This document shows positions 33,253-42,517 of a stretch of 59,657 bases of DNA, piece by piece. The position numbers were made by a program, and so were the translations under genes. Under the pieces are notes generated by a model. That model saw nothing but the letters and a program-made list of their open reading frames with translations, ran no database searches and was not told the DNA's origin. Position 1 is the first letter of the stretch. Each line of letters begins with the position of its first letter. This DNA comes from Cytophagales bacterium (GTDB taxonomy: Bacteria > Bacteroidota > Bacteroidia > Cytophagales > Spirosomataceae), in the NCBI GenBank assembly GCA_004292855.1, contig RDXN01000063.1:1-59657 (forward strand). Direction: 5' to 3'.

Positions 33253-34606
33253 AAACATCATTATGCCGGTACTGCCACCATTCCCACAAGCCGGCAGCCA
33301 GTACCAGACTGTATTCCAATGCGGTAAGCCAAAGATTTTCAACATACGGCTCGCGCTGATACGTGGCATACGACCCCCAAACAAGGGCCGACCAAACAAG
33401 CGGATACCGAAATGGCGTGAACACCGAAGCCGCTACCACCAGTGTAACGTACCACGGATGCACGGTGGTAGCCATCGCAAAGTAGAGTGTCAGGGTAAGC
33501 AGCAACCGCGTGCCTAGAGACCAACGTTGCCGCCCAAAGGCCAGCCACAGAATGCCAGCAAATGTCAATATGGACAACAACGGACCAACTTGCCCGATGA
33601 CGTTGTAGCCTGTAAACCAATAGCCTACAGCCCGTACCAGATAATATATACTGGCGTTAAACTCGAATTTCTGAAAATAGAGGTTAACGCTCGATGCGAT
33701 GTTTTGAATAAGTTCTAAACTGGCAAAAGGCAGGAAGGTGGCAATTGTTAGCCCAACAACCAATGCCGAATAGAATACCCCTTTTTTCCAGCCCAAGTAG
33801 CGGATAACGAGGGGTAAACCAATGAGTGGTAGCAGTTTAGTCGAAACGGCGAGGGCAAAGGGAACGGCGGAACGGAAAAGAGATGACATCTCTGCGAGCG
33901 ATCTTTGTTTAGCGGACACCTTTCCCAGAGATGTCATCTCTGAAGCGGCCCAAACACAAAAGAAGATCACTACACCCTCAAAGTGAATATTTCCGGTTAG
34001 TTCCAGAATTGCGAGGGGGTTTAGCGCGTAGATCAGGGCGTAGTTTGGGTTATGGCCCAGCCGCTTCAGGAGCTTGGGCAACAAAACAATAGTGCCAATT
34101 TCGGCTAGCAGGATGGGCACCCGTAGCCAGATCACCGATTGAGCCAGATCGGAGCCACCCAGCCAGGCGGCCATCCCAAAAAACAGTTGGTTTAACGGAG
34201 GATAAACCGTGTAGTAATCAGGCGAGTTGAGCCGGTTGAACAGGTTACTGTCCAGGTTGGCAACTTGCGCAATATCGGTGCCGAGCAGGTTCCGGGGTAG
34301 GTAAAGGTATGGATTGAAGCCGTGGGCAAGCAGACGCCCGTCCCAAACAAACCGGGCGTAATCGTCGGAGAGGTTGGGCGGGGCCAGCAGCAAAATTACG
34401 CGGAACAAAACTCCTGCTAGCAGATAAAAATTATCCGGTTCGGGGGTTCCACCAAGCCCACGCACCCGAATCGAATAGCCCCAAACAACCAAAAAATACA
34501 ATCCTAACAGGCCTGTGAACTGGCTTCGCTCGAAGTTATAAGCCAGAAGCGCGTACAGGGCTGCTGACACCAGGAGCCAGCCGAGTCGGATGGGGGTTAG
34601 AATCAT
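33224..34606 (-). CDS. Polytopic GT-C type glycosyltransferase (mannosyltransferase-like)
   Basis: 460 residues with about 11 hydrophobic spans. An acidic first loop (LSDDYARFVWDGRLLAHGFNPY) and YTVYPPLNQLFFG are typical of lipid-linked-sugar glycosyltransferases of the DUF2029/GT87-like group, which use polyprenyl-phosphate sugars. It follows a GT2 synthase and a DPM1-like GT2, which could make that donor. The loop at about residues 222-245 (SEMTSLGKVSAKQRSLAEMSSLFRS) is encoded by an inverted repeat, and the final residues (NDVFCHSEERGI) by another palindrome, so both may be repeat-derived additions. The start overlaps the upstream gene by 71 nt. Confidence 0.83.
   Translation of the reverse strand: MILTPIRLGWLLVSAALYALLAYNFERSQFTGLLGLYFLVVWGYSIRVRGLGGTPEPDNFYLLAGVLFRVILLLAPPNLSDDYARFVWDGRLLAHGFNPYLYLPRNLLGTDIAQVANLDSNLFNRLNSPDYYTVYPPLNQLFFGMAAWLGGSDLAQSVIWLRVPILLAEIGTIVLLPKLLKRLGHNPNYALIYALNPLAILELTGNIHFEGVVIFFCVWAASEMTSLGKVSAKQRSLAEMSSLFRSAVPFALAVSTKLLPLIGLPLVIRYLGWKKGVFYSALVVGLTIATFLPFASLELIQNIASSVNLYFQKFEFNASIYYLVRAVGYWFTGYNVIGQVGPLLSILTFAGILWLAFGRQRWSLGTRLLLTLTLYFAMATTVHPWYVTLVVAASVFTPFRYPLVWSALVWGSYATYQREPYVENLWLTALEYSLVLAAGLWEWWQYRHNDVFCHSEERGI
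33879..33941. repeat. Inverted repeat inside a coding region, 16-nt arms
   Basis: Arms 33879-33894 and 33926-33941 are complementary (AGAGATGACATCTCTG against CAGAGATGTCATCTCT, one central mismatch). Each arm is also nearly self-palindromic. It lies in the glycosyltransferase gene and encodes a loop between membrane spans without breaking the frame. Confidence 0.8.
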
Positions 34607-36125
34607 GTGTGTGCGTGGGGGGCTGCGCCAACGGGCGGGCCGTAACCGTGCGCCGGACGGTCAGCGAATGGGTCAGCGAATATAAACAGACCATCCCAAA
34701 CCCCACCGAAAACATGATGTGCAGGAAGAACATCCGAAAGTCCTGTACGTGGAAAGCCAACACAATCCCCCCTACAAAGTACAAAGCCAATAGCCCCTCG
34801 GCAACCGTGAGCCAGGTAATTTGTCGACCAATATATTTGTTGCTTCCCCATTGATCCCCAGCTTTGTTGGCATTGAACTTAGGCGTCCGCACGAAGGGCG
34901 TTTTCTTACCCAAATACCCCTCGATTACGGCAATAGAGTTGTGCAACGACAGACCCATCATCAGAGACGAGTACATCGGAAAATAAAACCCAACCAACGC
35001 CTTGTTTTTGGAAGAGTACAGGAAGTACGGGATTCCATAAAACGTGATCAGAATGAGCAAATTGAGGTGGAAAAAGTTGATAATGGTGAAAATAACGTCC
35101 CATTCCGGGTGCCGCGACCGAATAAGCACTAGCGGCACACTCAGAATTCCCAACACCAATACCAAAATAAATGTGGCACTGCTAAACAAGTGCATACCCG
35201 CGTGGAGCTTGGCAAACCACGACACGCCCGGTGCCCGTAACACCGTCCCGTACATCTTGCGGGCTACCTCGGCGGCCCCCTTCATCCAGCGATATTGTTG
35301 TGATTTCAGGGCATCCATCGCTACGGGTAACTCGGCGGGTGAGCCAATATCTTCGCGGTAGCTAAACTTCCACCCGCGAAGCTGCGCCCGATAGCTCAGA
35401 TCGAGGTCTTCAGTAAGGGTGTCGGCATGCCAGCCGCCCGCATCGTCGATAGCTGTGCGACGCCAAACGCCCCCCGTTCCGTTGAAGTTGGCGAACAAAT
35501 TATCCGCAAACCGCCCGCTTTGTTCAATCGTAAAGTGGGCGTTGAGACCAAATGCCTGAAGTTGCGTGATCAGTGAGAAGTCTTCGTTCAAATGCTCCCA
35601 TCGCGTCTGCACGATGCCCACTTTGGGATCGGCGAAATTGGGAAGCGTTTTGAGCAGAAAGTCAGGATCGGGCACGAAGTCGGCATCGAAAATGGCGATA
35701 AACTCGGCGTCGGTGATCGTCAGTCCGTAAGCCAGCGCACCCGCCTTAAAGCCTTTGCGCTCGGGTCGGCGGATGTGTTCAATGGGTAGTTCCTGTTGCT
35801 GAAAGTAAGCCACACGCTTGGCGATGATCTCGACGGTCTCATCAGTCGAATCGTCAAGCACCTGAATGTGAAGCTTATCGAGCGGATACCGTAGTTTGGC
35901 AATCGAGTCGATGAGTCGCTCGGCCACATACAGTTCGTTGTAAACAGGAAGTTGTACCGTTACGCGGGGCAACTCCCCCCAAGGGATTGCGTTGGCCGCA
36001 CGGATATTGGCCTGCCGTTTTCGCTTCGTACGGAGGTACGTAATGATCAAGCTCAACTGACCGAGGTTGTATAAAAACAACAATAGTAAGGCTAAGCTGT
36101 AAAGACTGAGAACAACTATTTCCAT
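34536..36125 (-). CDS. Cellulose-synthase-like GT2 glycosyltransferase
   Basis: 529 residues. One N-terminal span, a catalytic domain and about four C-terminal spans. Processive GT2 signatures are visible: DDSTDE (91-96), DADF (147-150), TED (238-240) and QQYRW (276-280). RPERKGFKAGALAYG and ANFNGTGGVWRR also fit. Such enzymes build beta-linked polysaccharide or glycolipid at the inner membrane; glucomannan- or ceramide-type substrates are possible. The last ~35 residues (PLAQPPTHTHDSNPHPTRL) overlap the next gene and look like low-complexity read-through. The ATG at 36125 begins the first span; the longer frame enters a palindrome. Confidence 0.88.
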   Translation of the reverse strand: MEIVVLSLYSLALLLLFLYNLGQLSLIITYLRTKRKRQANIRAANAIPWGELPRVTVQLPVYNELYVAERLIDSIAKLRYPLDKLHIQVLDDSTDETVEIIAKRVAYFQQQELPIEHIRRPERKGFKAGALAYGLTITDAEFIAIFDADFVPDPDFLLKTLPNFADPKVGIVQTRWEHLNEDFSLITQLQAFGLNAHFTIEQSGRFADNLFANFNGTGGVWRRTAIDDAGGWHADTLTEDLDLSYRAQLRGWKFSYREDIGSPAELPVAMDALKSQQYRWMKGAAEVARKMYGTVLRAPGVSWFAKLHAGMHLFSSATFILVLVLGILSVPLVLIRSRHPEWDVIFTIINFFHLNLLILITFYGIPYFLYSSKNKALVGFYFPMYSSLMMGLSLHNSIAVIEGYLGKKTPFVRTPKFNANKAGDQWGSNKYIGRQITWLTVAEGLLALYFVGGIVLAFHVQDFRMFFLHIMFSVGFGMVCLYSLTHSLTVRRTVTARPLAQPPTHTHDSNPHPTRLAPGVSSPVRASGL

Positions 36126-36128
36126 AAC

Positions 36129-36185
36129 GTAATGCGGTTGGGGACCGCTGTAATTCAAAACAGCGGTTGAGGACAACCGCGTTAC
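36129..36185. repeat. Imperfect inverted repeat, 23/26-nt arms
   Basis: Arms 36129-36151 and 36160-36185 pair imperfectly (GTAATGCGGTTG against its near complement). It sits between two co-directional glycosyltransferase genes, and the TAA of the upstream gene (36182-36184) lies in the right arm. Confidence 0.75.
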
Positions 36186-36907
36186 AAATATTTAAAAATT
36201 GTAGCCAGAATTTTATACCCTGCCAGAACCGTGCCTTTTACAGTGCCCGAAATTTTCGAGAACCCAATACGCTTGCGGTAGTTTACGGCCACTTCGGTCG
36301 TCCGCATACCCTGTTTGGCGGCTTTCAACTGCATCTCGACCGTCCAGCCATAGGTATTGTCGCGCATGTCGAGGGCCAGCAAACTCTCCAGCCGGATCGC
36401 CCGAAACGGCCCTAAGTCGGTGTAGCGAACGCCGTAAAACAAACGTAATAAATTGGTAGCTAACCAGTTGCCGAATACCTGTTGGGGCGTCATAGACCCT
36501 CGTTGCCGGTTGCCTAACGCCCGCGATCCGATCACCATGTCGTAACCCTCAGTTAAAATGGGGGCAATAACTTGCCGCATTTCGGCGGGGTAATCGGAGT
36601 AGTCGGCATCAAGGAAAACGACAACATCAGGTTTTGGTTCTAAATTTCGAGCGTAGGCAATGCCTCGCAGGCAAGCACGACCATACCCCTGTGCCGGTTC
36701 GCTGAGCACAGTGGCTCCAGCGCGGGCTGCTTCGACCGGGGTTTGGTCGTTGGAATTATTATTGACAACAATTACCTCCTGCAATTGCCAGGGTCGTTCG
36801 GCAGGGGTTGATTGGGAGACGCCCCGTGGGATTTCGCGCACCACATTCCCTACCGAGTTTTCCTCGTTAAAAGCTGGAATGATGACAACGACGCGGGGTA
36901 AGGTCAT
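36182..36907 (-). CDS. DPM1-like GT2 glycosyltransferase
   Basis: 241 residues. A soluble GT2 domain: RVVVIIPAFNEENSVGNV, the metal motif DADYSDYP (around 86-93) and GSRALGNRQRGSMTPQQVFGNWLA, then YTDLGPFRAIRLESLL, matching polyprenyl-phosphate mannosyl/glucosyltransferases. The end has one weak hydrophobic segment only. It probably makes the lipid-linked sugar donor for the GT-C gene further on. The ATG at 36907 is preferred over 36928 because MTLPRVVV is the family start. It lies downstream of accC with a long palindrome between. Confidence 0.88.
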   Translation of the reverse strand: MTLPRVVVIIPAFNEENSVGNVVREIPRGVSQSTPAERPWQLQEVIVVNNNSNDQTPVEAARAGATVLSEPAQGYGRACLRGIAYARNLEPKPDVVVFLDADYSDYPAEMRQVIAPILTEGYDMVIGSRALGNRQRGSMTPQQVFGNWLATNLLRLFYGVRYTDLGPFRAIRLESLLALDMRDNTYGWTVEMQLKAAKQGMRTTEVAVNYRKRIGFSKISGTVKGTVLAGYKILATIFKYL

Positions 36908-36917
36908 TTTTTTAGAT

Positions 36918-37020
36918 GATAGGAACACGGATTAAACGGGTTGAACAGGTAAAAACAGATTCTATGATGAAAAGAAAATCCGTTTTTACCTGTTCAACCC
37001 GTTTAATCTGTGTTCCTATC
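36918..37020. repeat. Inverted repeat, 44-nt arms
   Basis: Arms 36918-36961 and 36977-37020 differ from perfect complement at two positions. The loop is 15 nt. It fills the space between the accC stop (37023) and the glycosyltransferase start (36907). A solitary arm of the same word family (GGAAC-CGGATT-AACGG) lies at 42549-42590. Confidence 0.94.
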
Positions 37021-37022
37021 AA

Positions 37023-38366
37023 TCACAAAGTAGAGAAATCGAATGTATCCAAGAACGCCGTGGTGAACTGACCGGATTTGAAACCGGGGTCGTCCATGAG
37101 TTTAATATGAAATGGAATTGTGGTTTTGATCCCCTCAATCACAAACTCTTTCAACGCCCGCTTCATGCGCGTAATCACCTCCTCGCGCGATTGCCCCGAC
37201 ACGATCAGTTTGGCAATCATCGAGTCGTAGTTTGGCGGGATCGTGTAGCCCGCATACACGTGGCTGTCGATCCGAACGCCGTGACCACCCGGCAAATGCA
37301 GGTTCGTGATCTTTCCGGGCGAAGGACGAAACCCGTTGGCGGGGTCTTCGGCGTTGATCCGGCATTCCATCGCGTAGAGTTTGGGCGTGTAGTTACGGCC
37401 CGAAATGGGCACCCCGGCAGCAACTTTTATTTGCTCTTTAATGAGGTCATAATCAGTCACCTCTTCTGTAATGGGGTGTTCAACCTGAATCCGGGTGTTC
37501 ATTTCCATGAAATAGAACTTCCCGTGCTTATCGACCAGAAACTCGACTGTTCCGGCCCCTTCGTAGCCAATAGCCTGTGCGCCTTTAATGGCAGCCGCAC
37601 CCATTTCCTCGCGCAATTCGGCTGAGACAATGGGAGAGGGTGTCTCCTCAACCAGCTTCTGATGCCGACGCTGAATCGAACAATCCCGCTCCGATAGGTG
37701 GCACACCCTCCCGAATTGATCGCCTACAATCTGAATCTCGATGTGACGAGGCTCCTCAACAAACTTTTCCAGATACAACCCATCGTTGCCAAAAGCGGCT
37801 CCGGCTTCGGTGCGGGCGTCGTTCCAGGCTTTTTCAAAATCACTTTCGGCCTTGATGATCCGCATGCCGCGGCCACCACCACCCGCTGTGGCTTTCACAA
37901 TAACAGGGTAGCCCATTTCGGCAGCCAGGGTTTTACCCTGCTCAACGGACTCCAGCAGGCCATCGGACCCCGGAATAACCGGCACACCAGCCGCCCGCAT
38001 GGTCGCTTTAGCCGTGGCTTTGTCGCCCATACCGTTAATTTGCTCAGCAGTAGCCCCGATGAACTTAATCCCGTAATCGGCGCAGATTTGCGAGAACTCG
38101 GCATTTTCCGACAGGAAACCGTAACCGGGGTGAATGGCGTCGGCGTTGGTGATCTCAGCAGCCGAAATAATACTCGGAATATTCAGGTATGACTGACGAC
38201 TAACAGGTGGTCCAATACAAACGGCCTCGTCGGCAAAGCGCACGTGCAGGCTGTCGCGGTCGGCGGTGGAGTAGACGGCCACCGTTTTGATGCCCATTTC
38301 GGAGCAGGTACGGATGATGCGCAAGGCGATCTCACCCCGGTTGGCAATCAGGATTTTTTTGAACAT
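37023..38366 (-). CDS. accC: Acetyl-CoA carboxylase, biotin carboxylase subunit
   Basis: 447 residues. ATP-grasp enzyme that carboxylates the biotin on AccB. Motifs: N-terminal [30 protein letters not shown], the glycine-rich ATP loop [13 protein letters not shown], and [17 protein letters not shown] carrying the catalytic Glu/Arg. C-terminal [21 protein letters not shown] is standard. It follows accB after an 88-nt gap that holds an inverted repeat, so its level relative to accB may be tuned there. Confidence 0.97.
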   Translation of the reverse strand: MFKKILIANRGEIALRIIRTCSEMGIKTVAVYSTADRDSLHVRFADEAVCIGPPVSRQSYLNIPSIISAAEITNADAIHPGYGFLSENAEFSQICADYGIKFIGATAEQINGMGDKATAKATMRAAGVPVIPGSDGLLESVEQGKTLAAEMGYPVIVKATAGGGGRGMRIIKAESDFEKAWNDARTEAGAAFGNDGLYLEKFVEEPRHIEIQIVGDQFGRVCHLSERDCSIQRRHQKLVEETPSPIVSAELREEMGAAAIKGAQAIGYEGAGTVEFLVDKHGKFYFMEMNTRIQVEHPITEEVTDYDLIKEQIKVAAGVPISGRNYTPKLYAMECRINAEDPANGFRPSPGKITNLHLPGGHGVRIDSHVYAGYTIPPNYDSMIAKLIVSGQSREEVITRMKRALKEFVIEGIKTTIPFHIKLMDDPGFKSGQFTTAFLDTFDFSTL

Positions 38367-38371
38367 AAATC

Positions 38372-38455
38372 ATTGAGTGATTGAGTGAATGAGTGGTTGA
38401 GCGAACAAGCTGGTTATAGAGGTTCGCTCATTCACTTAATCACTCAATCACTCAT
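38372..38455. repeat. Imperfect inverted repeat made of GATTGAGTGA words
   Basis: Arms 38372-38406 and 38422-38455, about 35 nt each, pair with several mismatches. Each arm is itself a degenerate tandem of TGATTGAGTGA-like units. It lies between accB and accC, and the accB stop (38455-38457) abuts the right arm. Confidence 0.85.
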
Positions 38456-38928
38456 TATACAGGTTCAACAAGGAACAACGGTTGATCGTATTCGACCGGG
38501 GTGGCGTTCTCGACTAATACCTTCACAATTCGGCCCGATACCTCGGATTCGATCTCGTTGAAAAGCTTCATAGCCTCTATAATACAAACCACTTTGCCGG
38601 GCTTCACCTCGTCGCCTAACTCCGCAAACGAGGGCGTTTCGGGGTTCGACGACCGATAGAACGTGCCAATCATCGGCGACTTAATGGTGATGTAGTTCGA
38701 CTGAGTAGCTGCCGGAACCGCAGCCGCTACGGGTGCTGCCGGGGCGGCTGCGACTGCCACCGGTGCCGGAGCTGCTACAGGCTGCGGAGCCGGTGCGGCC
38801 ATCATCACGGCTGGGCCGGTACTGTTTCGTTTGACGCTGATTTTCAGGTCACTCGTCTCCAAATTCACCTCGTCCAACCCCGACTGGGCGATGAACTCAA
38901 GCAGATTCTGTATGTCTTTGGTATCCAT
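38455..38928 (-). CDS. accB: Acetyl-CoA carboxylase, biotin carboxyl carrier protein
   Basis: 157 residues. An N-terminal helix (IQNLLEFIAQSGLDEVNLE), an Ala/Pro-rich flexible linker (about 37-75) and the biotinyl domain from about 78. The biotin site is EAMK with K121, in a beta-turn. It carries CO2 from AccC to the carboxyltransferase, whose genes are not in the window. It starts 1 nt after the efp stop, so the two genes are tightly coupled. Confidence 0.97.
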   Translation of the reverse strand: MDTKDIQNLLEFIAQSGLDEVNLETSDLKISVKRNSTGPAVMMAAPAPQPVAAPAPVAVAAAPAAPVAAAVPAATQSNYITIKSPMIGTFYRSSNPETPSFAELGDEVKPGKVVCIIEAMKLFNEIESEVSGRIVKVLVENATPVEYDQPLFLVEPV

Positions 38929-38929
38929 A

Positions 38930-39493
38930 TTATTTCACGCGTTCAACGTAATCGTACGTCCGGGTGTCGATGCGGATTTTCTGGCCCTGCTCAATGAACA
39001 GAGGCACCATGATTTTGGCCCCCGACTCAACCTCTACCCGTTTCTTGGGGCTGTTGGCCGTGTCGCCCCGCATACCCGGCTCGGCGTAGGTCACTTCGAG
39101 TTCCACAAACGGCGGTAACTCGCAGGTTAAAGCCGTTTCGGTTTCGGCATTGATCAGGATTTCAACTTCCTGACCTTCCTTCATGAGGTCGGCCCCTTCA
39201 ACCAGCTTCTCCGTGATGTTGATCTGATCGAACGTTTCCTGGTCCATGAAGTTGTAGCCCGATTCATCTTTGTAGAGGAACTGAAACTTCCGGCGTTCGA
39301 CCCGAACCGGGGTGATGCCAACGCCTGAGTTGAACGTATTGTCGATAACACGGCCTGTTGTCAGGCTTTTAAGTTTCGTGCGAACGAAGGCGGCTCCTTT
39401 GCCGGGCTTCACATGCTGAAACTCCGTGATCTGGAATAAGTCGTTGTTGAAGTTTAAGACTAAACCGTTGCGAATATCTGCGGTTGTTGCCAT
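38930..39493 (-). CDS. efp: Elongation factor P
   Basis: 187 residues, three beta-barrel domains. It relieves ribosome stalling at polyproline. Domain I loop VKPGKGAAF places Lys32 at the tip that reaches the peptidyl-tRNA. Domain III ends with the conserved SGAKIMVPLFIEQGQKIRIDTRTYDYVERVK-type region (GQKIRIDTRT visible). It lies between fabH and accB, a typical Bacteroidota order. A 22-nt-arm inverted repeat begins just upstream of its start, so it may have reduced read-through from fabH. Confidence 0.97.
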   Translation of the reverse strand: MATTADIRNGLVLNFNNDLFQITEFQHVKPGKGAAFVRTKLKSLTTGRVIDNTFNSGVGITPVRVERRKFQFLYKDESGYNFMDQETFDQINITEKLVEGADLMKEGQEVEILINAETETALTCELPPFVELEVTYAEPGMRGDTANSPKKRVEVESGAKIMVPLFIEQGQKIRIDTRTYDYVERVK

Positions 39494-39497
39494 ATTT

Positions 39498-39627
39498 CTG
39501 AACTGTGATTACACTGATTAACTGATTATAATGATTGTCGAATTGCGATTAAACTTCATTTATGATTTCTATGAGACCTGGCAGTAGGCATCATTTAATC
39601 ATAAAAATCAGTGTAATCACAGTTCAG
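39498..39627. repeat. Inverted repeat, 22-nt perfect arms, long loop
   Basis: Arms 39498-39519 and 39606-39627 are exact complements (CTGAACTGTGATTACACT and complement), separated by 86 nt rich in GATTA-like words. It occupies the whole gap between fabH (stop 39629) and efp (start 39493). Confidence 0.9.
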
Positions 39628-39628
39628 A

Positions 39629-40612
39629 TTAATAAGCCCACTTCACATACACGGACCCCCAGGTGAAACCTCCCCCGAAGGCCGCAAGTACTAGATTATC
39701 GCCCTTGTTCAGTTTCGATTCGTAGTCGAACAAACAGAGCGGAATAGTAGCGGCAGTTGTGTTGCCGTACTTGTAAATGTTAAGCATTACCTTATCGAAA
39801 CTGACACCCATGCGGTTGGCCGTAGCGTCGATAATGCGTTTGTTGGCCTGATGCGGCACCAGCCACGCTACATCCTCGCCTTTGAGACCATTGCGTTCCA
39901 TGATCTCCGCCGACACGTCGGCCATGTTTTTCACGGCAAATTTAAACACCGATGGACCGTCCTGATACACGTAATGCCAGCCATTGTCGACGGTTTCGTG
40001 CGAGGGTGGATAACGGCTCCCTCCCCCTTTTTGGATTAGGTGATTTTGACCACTCCCGTCCGATTTTATGAGTGAATCCAACACCCCGTAACCGTCTTCG
40101 TTGGGTTCGAGTAGCACGGCACCGGCCCCATCGCCAAACAGTACGCACGTAGTCCGGTCGGTGTAATCGGTGATAGCCGACATTTTATCGGCTCCTACAA
40201 CAATCACTCTCCGGTACTTGCCTGTTTCAATAAACTGTGTCCCGATGGTGAGGGCATACACAAACCCCGAACAGGCCGCCTGAATATCGAAACTGCCCAC
40301 GTTCCGAATGCCAACCATGTCGCAAATCAGATTGGCGGTGCAGGGGAACACATAATCGGGCGTGGTGGTGGCGCAGATCAGCAGGTCAACTTCTTCTGGT
40401 TTCGTACCTGTTTTCTCCAACAGCCCGGCCACGGCCTTCGCACCCATGTGCGACGAACCCATGCCTTCGCCTTTCAAAATCCGGCGTTCTTTGATCCCCG
40501 TCCGACTTGTAATCCACTCGTCGTTAGTATCGACCATCTGCTCCAGTTCTGCGTTGGTCAACACATAGTCGGGAACATACCCGTGAACGCCCGTTATTGC
40601 CGCTTTCATCAT
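39629..40612 (-). CDS. fabH: Beta-ketoacyl-ACP synthase III
   Basis: 327 residues. Starts fatty acid synthesis by condensing acyl-CoA with malonyl-ACP. The catalytic Cys is C114 in DIQAACSGF; His and Asn are in [11 protein letters not shown] and [28 protein letters not shown]-type ([12 protein letters not shown] visible) is the family N-terminal motif. There are two possible ATGs, 40612 and 40609. It follows plsX by 21 nt. In Bacteroidota, branched starters are common substrates. Confidence 0.97.
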   Translation of the reverse strand: MMKAAITGVHGYVPDYVLTNAELEQMVDTNDEWITSRTGIKERRILKGEGMGSSHMGAKAVAGLLEKTGTKPEEVDLLICATTTPDYVFPCTANLICDMVGIRNVGSFDIQAACSGFVYALTIGTQFIETGKYRRVIVVGADKMSAITDYTDRTTCVLFGDGAGAVLLEPNEDGYGVLDSLIKSDGSGQNHLIQKGGGSRYPPSHETVDNGWHYVYQDGPSVFKFAVKNMADVSAEIMERNGLKGEDVAWLVPHQANKRIIDATANRMGVSFDKVMLNIYKYGNTTAATIPLCLFDYESKLNKGDNLVLAAFGGGFTWGSVYVKWAY

Positions 40613-40633
40613 TTGTTAGGTGGTAATTGCATG

Positions 40634-41575
40634 CTAGCTAAGCATATGCGCAATTTTGCTGTATGCGTCTGATTCGACCTGCCGAATGGCCAGTCCAATC
40701 ATGTTTTTTATGGCTAAAGCCGATGAGATTCCGTGGGCAATAATTACGTTGCCGTTAACGCCCACAATGGGGCTTCCCCCCACCGACTCGTAATTTGTTT
40801 TGTCAATAAACTCGTCGCTGATGCCTCGCTTTTTAGTGAGGGTATAGATCGACTCTCCGAGTTTGAACATCGTGTTGCCCGTGAAGCCGTCCGTCACGAT
40901 CACATCGGCTTTATTAGCGAACATGTCGCCCCCTTCCATATTGCCGATGAAATTGATCCGGCGGCTTTCTTTCAGGAGTTGATAGGCGGCCTGCGCCACG
41001 AGAGAGCCTTTTTGCTCTTCGGAACCGATGTTCATCAGAGCCACGCGGGGCTTGTCGATGCCAAAGGTGGCCTGAGCATATACCGAACCTATCTCCCCAA
41101 ACTGCGCCAGCATTTCGGGCTTGCAATCGGCATTGGCTCCAATGTCGAGCATCACAGCGTGTCCTCCGCCAAGCTGCGGCACAAAACCCGCAATGCAGGG
41201 GCGCATAACACCTTCGATAGCTTTGATGCTGAACAACGCGCCCACGTGCATAGCTCCGGTATTGCCCGCACTGCAAAACGCATCAATTTGTTTCTCTTTC
41301 AGTAGCTTAAACCCAACGGCAATGCTCGAATTTGGTTTCTGTGAAAGAGCTTTAGTTGGGTGTTCGCCCATTTCGATCACGTCTTCGGCGTGAACAACAT
41401 CCAGGTTGGTGAGCGGTTTAGGGTTGTATTTAGGCAACAGGGCGTCGATCACGCTCTGTCGGCCAATCATAACGATTTGTATGGATTCGGGCAGTTTAGA
41501 AGCAGCCATGACCACGCCTTCGACGATTGCCTCCGGCGCAAAATCACCACCCATAATGTCCACTGCAATTTTCAT
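40634..41575 (-). CDS. plsX: Phosphate acyltransferase
   Basis: 313 residues. Makes acyl-phosphate from acyl-ACP for phospholipid synthesis. MKIAVDIMGGDFAPEAIVEG is the universal N-terminus, so the ATG at 41575 is used and the longer frame (from 41728) rejected. Other conserved stretches: KPNSSIAVGFKLLKEKQIDAFCSAGNTGA, VMLDIGANADCKPE, VALMNIGSEEQKG and VTDGFTGNTMFK. A hairpin with U-tract separates it from rpmF. Confidence 0.96.
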   Translation of the reverse strand: MKIAVDIMGGDFAPEAIVEGVVMAASKLPESIQIVMIGRQSVIDALLPKYNPKPLTNLDVVHAEDVIEMGEHPTKALSQKPNSSIAVGFKLLKEKQIDAFCSAGNTGAMHVGALFSIKAIEGVMRPCIAGFVPQLGGGHAVMLDIGANADCKPEMLAQFGEIGSVYAQATFGIDKPRVALMNIGSEEQKGSLVAQAAYQLLKESRRINFIGNMEGGDMFANKADVIVTDGFTGNTMFKLGESIYTLTKKRGISDEFIDKTNYESVGGSPIVGVNGNVIIAHGISSALAIKNMIGLAIRQVESDAYSKIAHMLS

Positions 41576-41664
41576 TGACTCAGTCGGTGCATCGTCTGAA
41601 AACGAGCACGGGTCTTGGTAAGAGTAGAAGAATAATCGCGTAAAAATAGCAGGTACGGGGCAAT

Positions 41665-41714
41665 AAAAAAGTATTTCGCGTTCATCTTCTACGAAGACGT
41701 CAGCGAAATACTTT
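41665..41714 (-). terminator. Intrinsic terminator or attenuator between rpmF and plsX
   Basis: On the minus strand AAAGTATTTCGC (41714-41703) pairs with GCGAAATACTTT (41679-41668) and runs into a six-T tract. It lies 28 nt past the rpmF stop and 90 nt before the plsX start. It should end most rpmF transcripts and so allow far more L32 than PlsX. Confidence 0.8.
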
Positions 41715-41742
41715 CCCATTTGGCACACCTAAGTAGCTGATT

Positions 41743-41937
41743 TTAAGCAGCAGAAGCGTAGCCTTCGATAACCATTTTACCTTTGTAAAACAGGTTGCCC
41801 TCGTAAACGTGAGCGTGGTGACGCTCGTGTACTTCGCCCGTTGCGGCATCAGTAGAGAGCGTTACGGCCGTAGCCTTGTAGTGAGTCCGGCGTTTGTCGC
41901 GACGGGTTGTCGAATGACGTCGTTTGGGATGTGCCAT
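41743..41937 (-). CDS. rpmF: 50S ribosomal protein L32
   Basis: 64 residues. [22 protein letters not shown] is the classic basic N-terminus. The Bacteroidota version here lacks the CxxC zinc pairs found in some bacteria; only His residues remain ([11 protein letters not shown]). It follows the DUF177 gene by 11 nt, the conserved DUF177-rpmF pair. Confidence 0.97.
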   Translation of the reverse strand: MAHPKRRHSTTRRDKRRTHYKATAVTLSTDAATGEVHERHHAHVYEGNLFYKGKMVIEGYASAA

Positions 41938-41948
41938 TGTTGTATCAG

Positions 41949-42488
41949 TTAATTATCACTCAATTTTCGCAGGGCCGCCCACCGTGGATCGACGGCTGAC
42001 TCCTGATCAGTTGTTTCTTCGTGTTCGTCTGACCGGTAAATCAACTTACCTTCCGACGCGTCGTCCTGCTCGTCTTCGTTGCGGAAGCGCGGGTGCAGTT
42101 TTTTCATAGGCATCGACGTAGCAATAAACTCAAAAATATACCGCGCTACGTTGACTGTGTGCGTGTTACGCTCAATTAGTTCGATCTCGTCGGTGAGTTC
42201 CTCGTTGTGGTCGGAGAACTTCAACAACAGCAGCCGAGTTACGTCGATTGGCTCATCGTACAGATCGAGACTCCGGTCGCAGGGTTGCTCTACGGTGCCT
42301 GTGATCCGAAATTCAAGCCGAATCATCGTCTCTGACTTATCGAGCGTCAGGTGCGTTTTTACGGTTCCTTGGGCAATCATGTCCTGCTCCAACGCTCCGA
42401 AAAACGCGTCGCCCGACTCGAAGTCGTATTCGTAGCGTTTATTGTCTAACCCATAAATGGGTATTTCGTATGCACGTAGCTCGTTCAC
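41949..42488 (-). CDS. DUF177 (YceD-like) protein
   Basis: 179 residues from a GTG at 42488. DUF177 proteins sit next to rpmF in most bacteria and are linked to 23S rRNA accumulation. The end [13 protein letters not shown] is family-typical; [21 protein letters not shown] is the N-terminus. The longer frame back to 42611 reads through repeat DNA and is rejected. GGAGGGG lies 9-10 nt before the GTG, an unusually clear Shine-Dalgarno for this phylum, and a TAATTTTG box lies upstream. Confidence 0.88.
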   Translation of the reverse strand: MNELRAYEIPIYGLDNKRYEYDFESGDAFFGALEQDMIAQGTVKTHLTLDKSETMIRLEFRITGTVEQPCDRSLDLYDEPIDVTRLLLLKFSDHNEELTDEIELIERNTHTVNVARYIFEFIATSMPMKKLHPRFRNEDEQDDASEGKLIYRSDEHEETTDQESAVDPRWAALRKLSDN

Positions 42489-42517
42489 AGTATCAGACCC
42501 CTCCAAAAATAGGAGCG

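Noticed and set aside
33103-33399. Small open frame across the palindrome at 33164
   Set aside because: It is translated repeat with no start signal and overlaps the end of the glycosyltransferase gene in another frame.
41576-41728. Longer plsX start
   Set aside because: The extra 51 residues would cover the terminator hairpin; the family begins at MKIAVDIMGGD.
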